Assembly: GCA_002964805.2 (NCBI GenBank)
Contig: PUDQ02000017.1
Span: 372,001 to 436,000 of the forward strand
Length of the DNA stretch: 64,000 bases
Source of the DNA: Trametes villosa
Lineage: Eukaryota > Basidiomycota > Agaricomycetes > Polyporales > Polyporaceae
Direction: 5' to 3'
Under the pieces are notes generated by a model. It did not search any database. It saw nothing but the letters and a program-made list of their open reading frames with translations, and had not been told where the DNA came from. Made by a program: the position numbers and the translations under genes. The first letter of the stretch is position 1, and each line of letters opens with the position of its first letter. Below, piece by piece: positions 48,148 to 59,080 of the stretch.

Positions 48148-49323
48148 TCAATCCTCAAGGTTTCCTGAAGCAGTCGTCAAGCAGAGCCCTATACGAAACC
48201 GCGTCAATGGGGAAGAACCTGCGCACGGTATAGGCATCGGACGTACCGCACTGCTACCTGACGATCTGGCCGGGTTGCCGTAGAGGAAGCGAGCCCAGAT
48301 CTCCGTGATATCCAGACCCGTCTTGAGGTCCGCGAGAGGAAGGATCTCCGGAGCCTCGGGTGTGACGATCCACTTCCAGAACATGGGCGTAAGCTGCCAC
48401 AGCCACTCCCTCTTCTTCTGCCGCACCATCGTCCCGACCTGCGGGGGAAGACGCCCTAGAGGGAGGATGGGAGACTGGAGGACAAGCCCGAAGCCTACGG
48501 CGCGGATGGTGATCAGCTTGATGTCCTCGAAGAGCGCGCGCGCATCTGCGTCCAGTGTTTCGCCCCAATTCGACGGCACACGGCGAACAGGCAACTGGGA
48601 GATCGACACCGCGGGAGAACCATTCACGACGAAGACAGCAGGGAGCACCCCCACGAGAGCGCGGTTGGGCCCTTCCTCGTGGAAGAGTTTCTCCAGATCC
48701 CGACACCGCGATTGCCAGAGCTCCCATCGCTCAGTCCAGCTGGGGTCTCCGGACATCTCTTGGAGCGCGTCTCTTGACTGAGACTCCGCGTGGGTGATGT
48801 GGAAACCTTCGGCTGGATTCCCGTCGGTCAGGTTGTACCGGTCCTTGGACATGATTTGCAGGTGAAGGACGATCAATCTAGGGGTAGAGAAGTGCAGCTT
48901 GAAGCCGCCGTTTTGGCACACGGTGGTCGTGGCGATGGTCATCAACGCGTATGAATGGGCGTGCTCCCATGCCTCCAAGGCGGCCATGACGGCGGCCACT
49001 GATTCGGAAGGCTCCTCCGCGATAGCGCGCGGGCCAGGGGTCGCCGTAGTGCTGAGTTCGGCTGTGACCCATTTCGCGCGGCATGCGATTCTGCAGAAGT
49101 GCATGGTCAAACAACTCGGACGAGCGGCGAAAGAAGGGAGTGCTGCTCACTTGTGTCTGGCCCATCCTTCCTTCTGGCATTCCTTGCTGCAATACGTGGT
49201 CATCGAGCACCCTGCGCAACGCTTCATCTTGGTGCCTTCAGGAAGGTCCGACTCTCCTTTGCGGCAAACAGTGCACCGTGCGGTTACGGTGTGGAGATAC
49301 GGAGACGGCATAGTCGGAGGCAT
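48148..49323 (-). CDS. MYND zinc-finger protein 8
   Basis: Exons 49151-49323 and 48148-49090 give 371 residues. The first true ATG is at 49321-49323 (MPPTMPSPYLH). The finger is CTVCR...KRCAGCSMTTYCSKECQ...RH, with IAC from exon 2. C-terminal domain: VMAALEAWEHAHSYA, TTTVCQNGGFKLHF, GNPAEGFHI, GVLPAVFVVNGSP, PQVGTMVRQKKREWLW and TEIWARFLYG. Unlike the others it continues for about 35 residues past that block (NPARSSGSSAV...), an added tail. The most divergent member. Confidence 0.88.
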
Positions 49324-49674
49324 GCCAGCGTTGCGTTGCGCGCTCGTGCTGACTAGCGGCACGATATGTTACGATGTCGCGGTCGACGGGGTCGAGTTCG
49401 AAGGAGTACAGAGGGCTAGGGGAACGGAATCAATACTCACGAGGTTGACGTTCGTGGCTGAGTCGGCTAAGCTACGCTTAGGCTTATAGCGCCTGTCCAT
49501 CTTCTCGAGCTCCGAGGTGCAGCGTCCAACGAACATGGTTTACCTTCGACGGCTGTAGCTCGCTCAAAGTGGTGGATCACGGCCTTGATTAACGAATTTT
49601 CCCCTCCAAAGACCTCAGGCTCGGACAGCCACCTAACCGCGCTTCAAAACATCATTCTCTCCTACGATACAGCC
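49324..49674. other. Intergenic region between MYND gene 8 and NOT4
   Basis: 350 bases with a GCTAAGCTACGCTTAGGCTT string near 49465-49485, a degenerate member of the GC palindrome family. No gene seen. Confidence 0.5.
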
Positions 49675-52131
49675 TCAATAGTCCTCGTAGTCGTCCGTCG
49701 GCCGTAGCCCCTGCAAGCTCTGCATCACCTCCCTCAGCTCCGACTCTACAAACTGCGCCGCCTCCTTCGCGACCGCGAGCTTCTTCTCGAGCTCGTCCGC
49801 GCTCATCAGCCGCTGCTCGCCGTCCGCGCCGCCCACGAGCCCGATCTGGTCGAACCGGTTGAGCGTGTTGCCCAGGCGCGGGAGCGACCCGCTCGGGTCC
49901 CACCCGTTGTCGTTGAAGGACAGGATCGCGCGCACGGCCGCGGTGTTGATGTCGCGGTGGAGCTCCTCGAGCTTCGAGAGCTGCACCTCCATCCAGCGCG
50001 CGCGCCGCTCGAGCGCGAGCGTCAGCGCCGCGACCTCATCCTCCTTGCCCTGCCCGTTCTGATCGTCGCCGCCGTCGTCGAGGAAGTCGTCGCCCTTGAG
50101 CATGTCGCGGAGGACGCCGTCGAAGGAGGAGCTGTCGTCCCAGGTGGTACGCGGAAGCAAGCGGAGCAGGTCGGAGATCGTCTGGGTCAGAGTCTCGAGC
50201 AGCTGCTGGAACGAAGAGACAGCGTTGTCGATAGAGGTGGAAGGCATGTTGTTCGCGAAGGAGCCGCCGCCGACCGAGAGAGCGGAGAGTGCGTGCACCA
50301 GCGGGCCGTACTCCAGGGGCACCTTCGAGGCCGGGTTGATCTTCTGCAGGTCGAAGAATGGGTGCTTCGACAACCCGAGCCAGGGGAACTGAACGTGAAG
50401 CTCCTGGAGCATGTCTTTGATGGGCATCGGTTCGATGGCAGGCGTCGTGTCCACGGAGTGAGCACGAGAATTGTTCGAGCTACTGTCAGGAGCACGGGTC
50501 TCCGGCAGCTGTGGTGCGTCAGAGGTAGCAGCGGAGGGGAGAGTAGAAGCAGCATCGGGAGTGTGGTCTTCCTTGGGTATCTTGATCGGCTTCGTGACGG
50601 GCTTGTTTTTCTTCGGCATACGAGCGAGGATGGGCGCCTGCTCCGTCGTCTCGGGCGTAGCAGGGGAGGCGGCGGGTTTCGCAGCCTGTGCCTTGCGGCC
50701 ACTCTTGTCCGTGGGCGTGGTGGCAGTAGGGGAGGCCGTGCTCTGGGGCTTCGCGGTCTTGCTCGCGCTGGCGGCCAGTTTGGCTGCCTTTGCGGCCTTC
50801 GCAGCCTCCGCCGCGCGCTCTCGCTCAGCCCGTTCCGCAGCCTCCTTCTCCGCCCGCTCCTTCGCGACACGATCCCTCTCCGCCCTCTCCCTCGCGGCCT
50901 TCTCGCGCTGAGCCTTTTCCTTCTCCGCCTTCTCCTTCGCGGCCTTCTCCTTCTCCGCCTTCAGCGCAGCCTGCCTCTCCTTCTCGGCGGCCTTCTCCTT
51001 AGCGAGGCGTTCTTTCTCCGCGGCACGCGCTATAGCCTTTTCCTGGGAGACGCGGGCCCGCTCTGCGGCACGCTCAGCCGCCGCGGCTTTCTTTGCAGCC
51101 TTCCGCGCAGCCTTTTCCTCAGCAGCGCGGTCCGCGGCTTCGGTGGAGGGGGTCGGAGGGGCCTCAGAAGCCTGTGGGGCATCGAGAGGGGCAGGATGCT
51201 CAGCAGCTGCGGACAGCGCAGGGAAATCCGAAGAAGAGAGAGCGGGGGACGGGGAGGGCACGGGGGAGGGCGATGCGGACACTGCGAGGCAACGGCAAGA
51301 ACAACGGCGACGAGAGAGAGACGAGCACGAGCGAATAGCGAATAACGATAGCGACGACGACAGCGGAGAAGTCGGAGACCCAACAAGAACAAGTGTATGT
51401 CAGCGTCAACGTACTTTCATGGGGGCCCGACCGGGTGGGCCAGACAGAGAGACAGCGAGCAGCGCGGGGCGGGCGTGGCGGGACGGGAAGAGAGAGCGGA
51501 GCGCGGGCCGTTGGCACGTCTTAGATCAAGGCCGGTGATACAGTTTCCGCACTGAAAGCACGGCAGCTCGGTACACTGACCTGGGACGCCCACCCCGTGG
51601 AGCGGAAGAAACGGGACTCACCATGTGCGGATCCGCTCGTCTGCGAGACCTCCAGATTCGTCGAAGGCCCGCTTGTGCCTCCGTATCCGAGGTGGTTCGA
51701 CATCGAAGGGCTTGCTACCGACTCATCCGTAGGAAAGGACAACCCTGGGGGCGGGCCGAACCCCATCGAATGGGAGCCGTATGCGTCTAGGCCAGACGCC
51801 TGAAACCGACCGTTTTGCAGGGGCTGCGACAGACCTGGCGACTCCATGCGCGCAGACATGATAGCCGGGTCGTTGAACTGCTGACTGGCGTACCCGCTGG
51901 GATCTGTGGTACAAAGACATCATGTCATAGGACAAGAAACGGGGGGATCGAGTAGTCAACAACATATTACACGTATACAGCCAGAGGAGTCCTCCTACCC
52001 ATCGGTCCGTTCCTCGACCCGTTCGCTCGTTCGCGACTAGCCATGATCAGCTCCCTTAGCTGCTGCTCGCTGACACCGTTGTCGTACGCCTGCTGGAAGC
52101 GGTTCATCTGCTGCTGCTGCTGCTGCTGTTG

Positions 52132-52162
<31 letters not shown>

Positions 52163-55111
52163 TGGTGATGCTGCCCGAATGGCTGCTGAGCCGCTTGCAT
52201 GTGCTGGACCAGAGGGGAGCTCATCGCAGAGTTGCTCTGGTACTGAGCGAACTCGTGGTGCCGTGTTTGGAAAGGCCACTGCTGCGTCGCATGGTTCCCA
52301 TACTCCGCAGCGTTGTTGAGGTGGGCGACGTGAGACATGCTGTCGTGGTTGCTGAGGGGAGAGGGAGCGTGTAGCGGGGATGACGCTGAGCCCTGACGGC
52401 CTCGCGCGAAACCGAACCGGGACACCTTGCGCTCCTCGTCGAGAGGCGAGAACTTGCGCGAAGGCGCGTCGTCCATGCCATCGCCACCGAACGGGTTGAA
52501 AGAGCCAGTGTAACTGGAGCCCGTGGACTGGCGCTCAAGCGGAGGCCCTCTGGAAGTCAGGGGATCGTATACTCCGCGGTGGCCTTGTGGAGCAACGCCG
52601 AGGCCGGGAGGAGGCATGAGGGGGTTGGCCGACGCCTGTCCACTTGGACGCAACGCAGGGAAGACATCGAAGAAGCCGCCACTGAATGGTACTGAAGGAG
52701 CGACGTCGAAGTCCGGCAGGGTAAGCGCCTCTTCCGACACATCCCCAACCAGCTTGGGATCGAGGTTGAAGCTGAAGCCGCCGAACTCCGTGTCGTTGCC
52801 GAGAGACTGGAGCATGCGGTCGAAGTCGGGGAAAGGACTCTGGACGGCAACTGAGATCGTGGACTCTCTCCGCGCCCGGAGGTCCTCCATGAGAGCCTGA
52901 GCTTGCGTCGACATCTGGTACGATGACGTCGATGGAGGCTGCATGGGAATCTGAGGCGAGGACGCGGCTTCTGAGGTGGCCCTCGACGACGGCGGTGGCA
53001 AACCCGGAGGAGCAGCCAGACCGGGCGGGACCACCGGGGAGAGGCCCGGAGGAACAGCCGGCAAGCCTGGTGGCGCAGCAGGGATCTCCTTGGAAGGCAC
53101 AATAGGTGGTGGCGACTTGGGAGAAGGAACCTCCGGGGCCGCTGAACCTGTGTCTGAGTCGACCGCAACGGATGACGTTGGTGACCGCGGAGGGGGAGGA
53201 GGGGGTGGGGCAATCTCTTTGGCTTTCGCCTGTCTTGTTGACGCGGGAGTGACTGGCCGGTTGGGCAGATTCCCGGAAGGAGTAGCAGGACGTGACGATG
53301 ATGCTTGTGAAGACGCCTTGGCCACGCCCTTCTTGCGAATCTCGGTGATTGCAGGACCAATTGTCGTCGTCGTCGAACCAGATCGTTGCGACCGGGCTGT
53401 TGTCCCTGCACGCCGCGTTGTTCGCAACACCGAATTCGCAGCGCTCGTATTGTTGTGCAACGCTGTGCTCGCAAGAGTGCTGTTGCTCTTGTTCGCCCAA
53501 GATGCGGCGCGAGGAAGACCTATACAATGTGATGAGCAATCTGTCCCGAGTGACATACAGCTCTGGTGCTGACCTTCTGCCTCATCGCCTTTCTTGATCG
53601 TCGTAGTGCGCGAGCGCGTCTCCGTGTCCTTCATCGTATGTTTGCTGGAGGCTAACATGAGCGACGAATAGTAGATGGACGAAGTACACATACAGTGTGG
53701 TCAGGTCCTCCTTCGTGAAACAGTCCTTCTCGTCACCCCATTCATGAAGGTTCATGCAGCTGTGGTCGGTACAGCTCACGCCCCGGAGGAACGCCATGCA
53801 GTACTTCGTCGTGCCGTAGCTAGCTCGCATGATCTCACCCCCTCCACCAGGAGATGAGGCACCGTCGACGGCTGCAATCGCCCGTGCGGCGTCTTCGCGT
53901 CGGTGGTACGTGATGTATAGACCGATTACAGGCGCCCGCCCACCAGGCGGCGTGCGCTTCACGATCACAATCTTGGATATCTTCCCGTACTGACCGAAGT
54001 ACTCGTTCGAACGAAGGGTTGGTATGAGCTGCATGGATGTTAGTCCGATCTCAGATCGCAGGCGGAGAAGAGAGCGTACCTCTTCCTTCGCGAACCTGGG
54101 CCCTAGCCCCACAACATACACGACATTGCGTTGTACTACGCGTACGTTCGCGAGGTGGCGCCGGTTGAGGGCTTCCAGCTCCTTCCGCTCGCGCTCCCTT
54201 TGTTTCTTCTGGTGTGTCAGGCGCTTGTGGCTATAGATTAAGCGGAACGTTAGCACCCTTGTCAATCCAGAGCTCAGATACATAGCAGTGGTGTGGGATG
54301 TGTGGCGGGTGAAAGCGAAGGCAAGGCAAGGCAATTCAATACGACCAATGAATAAAGAACGCCACAGCGCCGCTATGACGGGAGGACGAACTTCGATTCC
54401 GGAGGCGTCTCTCAGTCCAAAGACTGCCATATTGCCATGCCGCATCTGATCGAACATGCTGACGCGACGTTGACGAAGCCGGCGAGGACAAAGACTAAGC
54501 CTGAAGGGCGCCGTCGCGCGGCTACCGACGCATGTCTTACTCAGCGTCAAGCAAGCTCGGGGTTCTCCCGACCGCCGCCGCCCGAACCACCGCCGGGCAG
54601 AAGACGAAGGGCGCGAAGCACTCGAGAGAGGAGCGAAAGAGTGGTGGTTGAAAATGGTGCTCACTCCTCTGGGTTGATCGGCTTGAACTGAACCGCATCA
54701 TCAGTGTACTCCCTCCGACACGCCGGGCAGCGGCTGTTGAGGTTCTCCTTGATGTGGTGCCAGCAGAATTGGCAAACCTAGACATTTACGTTGTCAGTGA
54801 AGGGACATTTCTTTGGGTGTCGCGCGAGGGCTCACCTGGTAACCGCAAGGGCACGGCTTGAAGTTGAGATCGGATATGTCCATCTCCTCAAGGCAGAGCG
54901 GACACTCCGCGTCCTCCTATCGATATGAACGAGTACCAGTCAATATTCCCGCGCATACACGCAGGGTATGGCGTGTACACACCGCCTCGTCGTCGCTCCA
55001 GTACGCGTCTTGCACGCCTGCAAGAACGTGCGACTTGGACTGCGGAAGGGCATGGGTGGCGTGCAGCGCTGGGGCCGGCAGGGGCGAGTTGGTGTGAATT
55101 CGAGTAGCCAT
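49675..55111 (-). CDS. NOT4: NOT4/CNOT4 E3 ubiquitin ligase of the CCR4-NOT complex
   Basis: The start ATG at 55109-55111 gives MATRIHTNSPLP. After an intron the C4C4 RING follows: CPLCLEEMDISDLNFKPCPC, then CQFCWHHIKE and CPACRREY. A long intron (about 430 bases) precedes a coiled basic stretch (KKQRERERKEL), the RRM (NVVYVVGLG, KIVIVKRTPP, GLYITYHRREDA) and the C3H1 finger (TKYCMAFLRGVSCTDHSCMNLHEWG). A very long low-complexity extension follows: Pro-rich tracts, a polyQ run (52108-52164), and an Ala/Lys/Glu coiled coil around 50.8-51.2 kb. The 49675-51281 part has no ATG of its own; it joins the previous exon in phase (SAH-VSASPSPV), so I treat it as the same gene. The N-terminal half is certain; the C-terminal join is likely. 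Confidence 0.88.
52108..52164 (-). repeat. CAG/CAA trinucleotide run (polyglutamine) in NOT4
   Basis: Nineteen uninterrupted Gln codons (CAG with four CAA), preceded by HH and more Gln. Probably length-variable between strains. Confidence 0.9.
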
Positions 55112-55783
55112 GGGGCAGACACGCAGGGCGGGCGACGAGGGCGATGGGTGGATATGGGCGAGAGAAAGAGAGATGCGGGAGGGAGAGGCTTCAGTGGAGG
55201 TCGTAAACGCGACGAATGAGGCGCTTGCCGAGTTTTGCGGTGGCACGCAATCAACACAGCCAAACACGCCCAGATAGACGCCCATAACTCATCGTCCTCC
55301 GCCACCAGAATCGAGCTCACGCCGCTGCAGACGAATGAACATACGGGTTCCTGTACAACGCTCTCGATACCTACGTGTGTATCACTGTAATCTAGCCGCT
55401 TTCGAGGGTCGGCGAACTAGGAAAACATCACGAAGTAGTCCTTTCGCCGTGGGAGCTGTCGACCACACTCGTTCGCGTGACCACAGACTTCAATCCTCCC
55501 ACATTCTAACTCCGAAAATGCATCCTCTCATGCCTCGAGCAGCGGCCCATGATGCGTGTTGTTGAGTGGGCGGGGACGCGCGGTAGTAATGGGCGTCAGC
55601 TGACGGCCCACATGCAGCGCCGGCATGCACCTGCGCAGCTATGGATCCCACATGCTGTCCTGGAAGGGGGTATGCTACCGGGGCGTGGCGAGATCGAGTG
55701 GGAATGAGAGGTTCTTGCGAATAGCACGGCGACAGCGAGCAAAGTAGTGTGGGTGATAGTACATATGGTGGCCTTTCCGGTGC
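55112..55783. other. Intergenic region upstream of NOT4
   Basis: About 670 bases, pyrimidine-rich on the minus strand just before the NOT4 ATG, as often seen in basidiomycete promoters. No gene recognised. Confidence 0.5.
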
Positions 55784-56344
55784 TTAGAAGTCGTCATCGT
55801 CGTCGAAGCCGCCCTTCCTGCGCTGGAACTAGGGTACGGCGTGAGCACTACATTGACGACCGGGGAGATGGAGCAATTGCGTACCACGATGGCTCCCTTC
55901 TTCGGCGCTGCTTTCGATTGTGCCCCATCTATCTGTTCAAATGTCAGCGTCCAGCAGCACGATGTTAGTGCGGGTGGTAACTCACCTGGTCCAACAGCCC
56001 GATGAGCTGCTCCTCGGACACGCGTCCTCTCAGTTGCCCGGCCTGTACCATACGGAGCAGGATAGCCTCGATCTGCTGTGCCCTGTCCGGACTGACCAGC
56101 GCGATGCGCGCGACTACGAGAGAGGGATGATCGCCTCAGTCCTAGCAGATCGCGTGTATGTACATGCGAACTCACGTCGTTCCCGAGCAGCGGGGTCCAA
56201 GACCGTTGCGAGCAGGTCTCGCCGCATCTGCTCCTCCGCCTCCCGCTTCGCCTGATCTTCTCCTGACGGCGCACCTCCGCCGCCGCCCTGTGCACCCTGC
56301 CCCATACGCGCAGCACGGATCGCGGCCAATTCGGGGTCCTCCAT
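55784..56344 (-). CDS. PDCD5: PDCD5/TFAR19 family DNA-binding protein
   Basis: A small conserved helical protein of archaea and eukaryotes, linked to apoptosis regulation and prefoldin/tubulin folding in animals. The start MEDPELAAIRAARM is the family N-terminus. Conserved blocks follow: KREAEEQMRRDLLATVLDPAARE, then RIALVSPDRAQQIEAILLRM, and GRVSEEQLIGLLDQ. After two introns KKGAIV joins FQRRKGGF and the acidic tail DDDDDF, TAA at 55784-55786. A Gly-rich insert sits after MGQG. Divergent from the next gene, 405 bases away. Confidence 0.93.
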
Positions 56345-56749
56345 TGGGGATTATTGATAGATGGCGAGTCAAGTGAAGATGAGTCGTTCTTGAAGCTTGC
56401 TAAGCTATGGCGGACAGCACTGAGTCACCAGTATATGCGCGATAGAACAATTGCAGTGGTATGATTCGGCCTTGGTGAGAAAAAGTGTCAGAAGACAACC
56501 AAAGTTATGAGCGGATTGGGTGAAGTTGACTCGTGAAGGGAAAACAGCCCGCCACAAACGCTATGTCTCGCAAGCGCCCGTGCGCGCATGAGGCGATCAA
56601 AGTCCTGGACGCTGTGCGCGTCCACCGTGACCTTGTACTCAGCCGCGGCACCGGATGCCACCCTCGCTTTTTCTCACTTATCAAACACCCTTGCGCAGCC
56701 CGGAGATAGAAAGGCATCTGGGCTGCGTGCCCGCCGCCTATCCCTGAGG
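56345..56749. other. Divergent promoter region, PDCD5 and DUF1766 genes
   Basis: 405 bases shared by two divergent genes. An in-frame ATG at 56588 could extend the downstream protein by 54 residues, but that extension looks non-coding. Confidence 0.5.
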
Positions 56750-58449
56750 ATGCCCTTCATGTCATTCTTCAAGAAGAACAAATCCCCGCAGGCGGGGGCG
56801 GCGACGGCAGCGGACCCCGCTCCAACGAAGGGCTCGACAAACGGATGCGCGTCGACTTCATCGGACCCAGCTGCTCTGGCGGATGGCCTTGGACGGCTCT
56901 CGCTGGGGCCTGAGCAGCGGCGGAGGCAGGATGGAGGTCGTCCGAGCACGAACAATGGTTTCGTCGGTGGGTTCGCGCCTTCGCCGTATAGGCAGCACGA
57001 CGCAATGGACTGGCAGCCTACTCTACCGGGCACGTCCTCCAGACCGCCACCTGCTGGCGACCGGCACAGTGCGCCTGCTACGGGTTTCCCAATGCCGCAG
57101 ACATACCCCTTCTCGCATCCAGGTCCGCTCCCCACGCCTCCAACGATACCCATGCCGGTGCCCCAGACTATGTCGCGGACCATGGCGCACGCTCTCGGAG
57201 AAGACATTCTTCCCTCCGCCGCGCCTCCGCCACCGCCCAAGCAGCAGCTGCGTCCTCCCGCTCCCGCGCACCCTACGCGCCCGCACTCGGACTCGGACGC
57301 GTTCCCTTCGCGCAACCATCTGCAGGTCCCTCCTACCACCCCACAGAGGCCGCACTTGCAGACTGCGCCGAACTCTGCGCCCGCGAAGCCTGTGTCGCAT
57401 GGTCCCTCGCGCCCTGCGGCGCCGCCCATTCAGACTCCCCCGCGACGCGCGCGCGCCCAGTCTAGCCCACCGTCGCCCACCTCGGTAGCGTCGTCGTACT
57501 CTGGCTCTGGGAAGAATGTGCCGAAGGTACAGTGCTGCGCGATCACGAAGCAGGACAAGCGGTGCACCAGGAAGATACCTGTTTCCAACCCGCTCGCGCT
57601 GCTGAACGGGGACGAGGAGCCGCAGTTCTGCCACCAGCATATCAAGAGCGCGTTCATAGATGTCAAGTTTCCTTCACACAAGCTGCCGGGTGTAGACGTG
57701 ACATACACCGGTGAGTAGACAGCTCGTGAATGTCGCGCCGCGCTAAACTTGCTCTCCGATAGACTGGGTCCCGGATTACCTCCAAGAGTCGACGAAGACT
57801 GTTCTGCGGGAGGAAATGCAGAAGAAGGCCTCCGCAGCGGACGAGAACGGATATATTTATGCGTACGAGATAGATGGTTCGTAGTTTTCTTCTCCTATGG
57901 TAGCCCTGTCTGACGCATATTTACAGACGACTCTAATCCCGACGTCATCCATATTAAGGTCGGGCGCGCCGTTAAGCTCACGAAGCGCCTCGCGGAGTGG
58001 GACAAGCAGTGCCAGTCCAAGCAGACGCACCTTCGCGGTTTCTGGCCGATGAGCAAGGATGCCGCGGACGCAGGCATGATGCGCGGGCGCGTTCAGGTAG
58101 GCCCACCCGGGCCCTACTGTCATCGCGTCGAACGGCTTGTCCACCTTGAGCTTGCCGACATCGCGCTGAACGCCCCATACATTGACCCTTCGTTCCCGAA
58201 CGTGACTGTCGATCCGGGGAATGCTAGCCGTCGTCCCCCAGTTAGAGGGCCTTGTCCTGATTGTGAGTCATTCTCGCGACGCAGTATTCTTGACAATGTC
58301 GTTGAAACGGGGACTCTGCAGGCGGTGTTGTGCACAAGGAGATCTTCACCTTCCCTCGCGCTACCGGCCGCTACAAGGGCAAGGAGTGGGAAGACATCGT
58401 CCGCCCTGTGATCGAGAAATGGGGCGGCTTCGTCGAGACATACGTGTAA
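56750..58449 (+). CDS. DUF1766/T5orf172-type GIY-YIG domain protein
   Basis: A long Pro/Ser-rich N-terminal half (56750-57500) starts MPFMSFFKKNKSPQ. A Cys/His segment follows (VQCCAITKQDKRCTRKI...FCHQHIKS), which resembles a small zinc-binding motif. Then comes the GIY-YIG-like domain typical of DUF1766/Mug113-type fungal proteins: GYIYAYEID, an intron, IKVGRAVKLTKRLAEWDKQC, HRVERLVHLELADIA, and the last exon HKEIFTFPR...VRPVIEKWGGFVETYV with TAA at 58447-58449. Introns are visible at about 57713, 57875, 58098 and 58260. Such proteins are common in Agaricomycetes; nuclease activity has not been shown for the family as far as I know. Catalytic Tyr and Arg-like positions are present. Confidence 0.85.
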
Positions 58450-59080
58450 GATCGCCGGTGCCCGATTGCTGACATTGTGACCACCTGTACGCTCTACCAC
58501 GGCACGGACCGCCGCATATTTCCCTCAGCTGTGCAACTGCTCTCCGTTATGCAGGATACCATAGTACACTGCCCTCCCCTATCATCTATTCGCCCTCATC
58601 GCCATGACTTGTACGTGCTCTGTTGTACCACCACATCGTGTTCGATCGTGCCGCATGTATTTACACTTCCCAATTGTCTCAGAAACCGGCTACTCTTCAT
58701 ATCACCGCCTCTCTGGACAGCATCCCCCCTTTCTTGCCACAAAGACCGCGTTCGCTCGATCTGAATCACCCCTCGCAACGGGCGCTAAATCTGTAGGCGC
58801 CTGTGTAGCCGGAGAACAATAGCGCCACGTGACCGCGTAGAGACAAAAGGGATATCGCGTTTTCGGAAATCGGGACTTTGGCATTGTTCCCCTTGCGAGT
58901 ATAAAACCATGGCACGGCAACGTCGCCCCCTAACATCCCCATCCTCTCGACCGCCTCTTAGACTATCTTACCAGGCTCTCGGACATCTAACGAACCGCTA
59001 CCGCGACGACCGCACACTCCGCAACTTCGCGAACCACGCACTTTCGTCTACACCTACTCTACTCGCCCCACTTCGCCAAG
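58450..59080. other. Intergenic region and cupredoxin promoter
   Basis: About 630 bases. A GGCGCTAAATCTGTAGGCGCC string at 58780-58800 belongs to the GC palindrome family. A TATA box lies at 58899-58906. Confidence 0.55.
58899..58906 (+). promoter_or_regulatory. TATA box of the cupredoxin gene
   Basis: GTATAAAA about 180 bases before the ATG, implying a 5' leader of about 150 bases. The best TATA match in the window, suggesting strong or inducible expression. Confidence 0.55.

Noticed and set aside
49324..49362. N-terminal extension of MYND protein 8 to 49362
   Set aside because: The codon at 49360-49362 is GTG, not ATG; the first ATG is at 49321-49323.
49957..51345. 462-codon plus-strand frame opposite the NOT4 C-terminal exon
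   Set aside because: Antisense shadow of Ala/Lys/Glu-coding repeats (Leu/Arg/Ser-rich), with no start context or family match.
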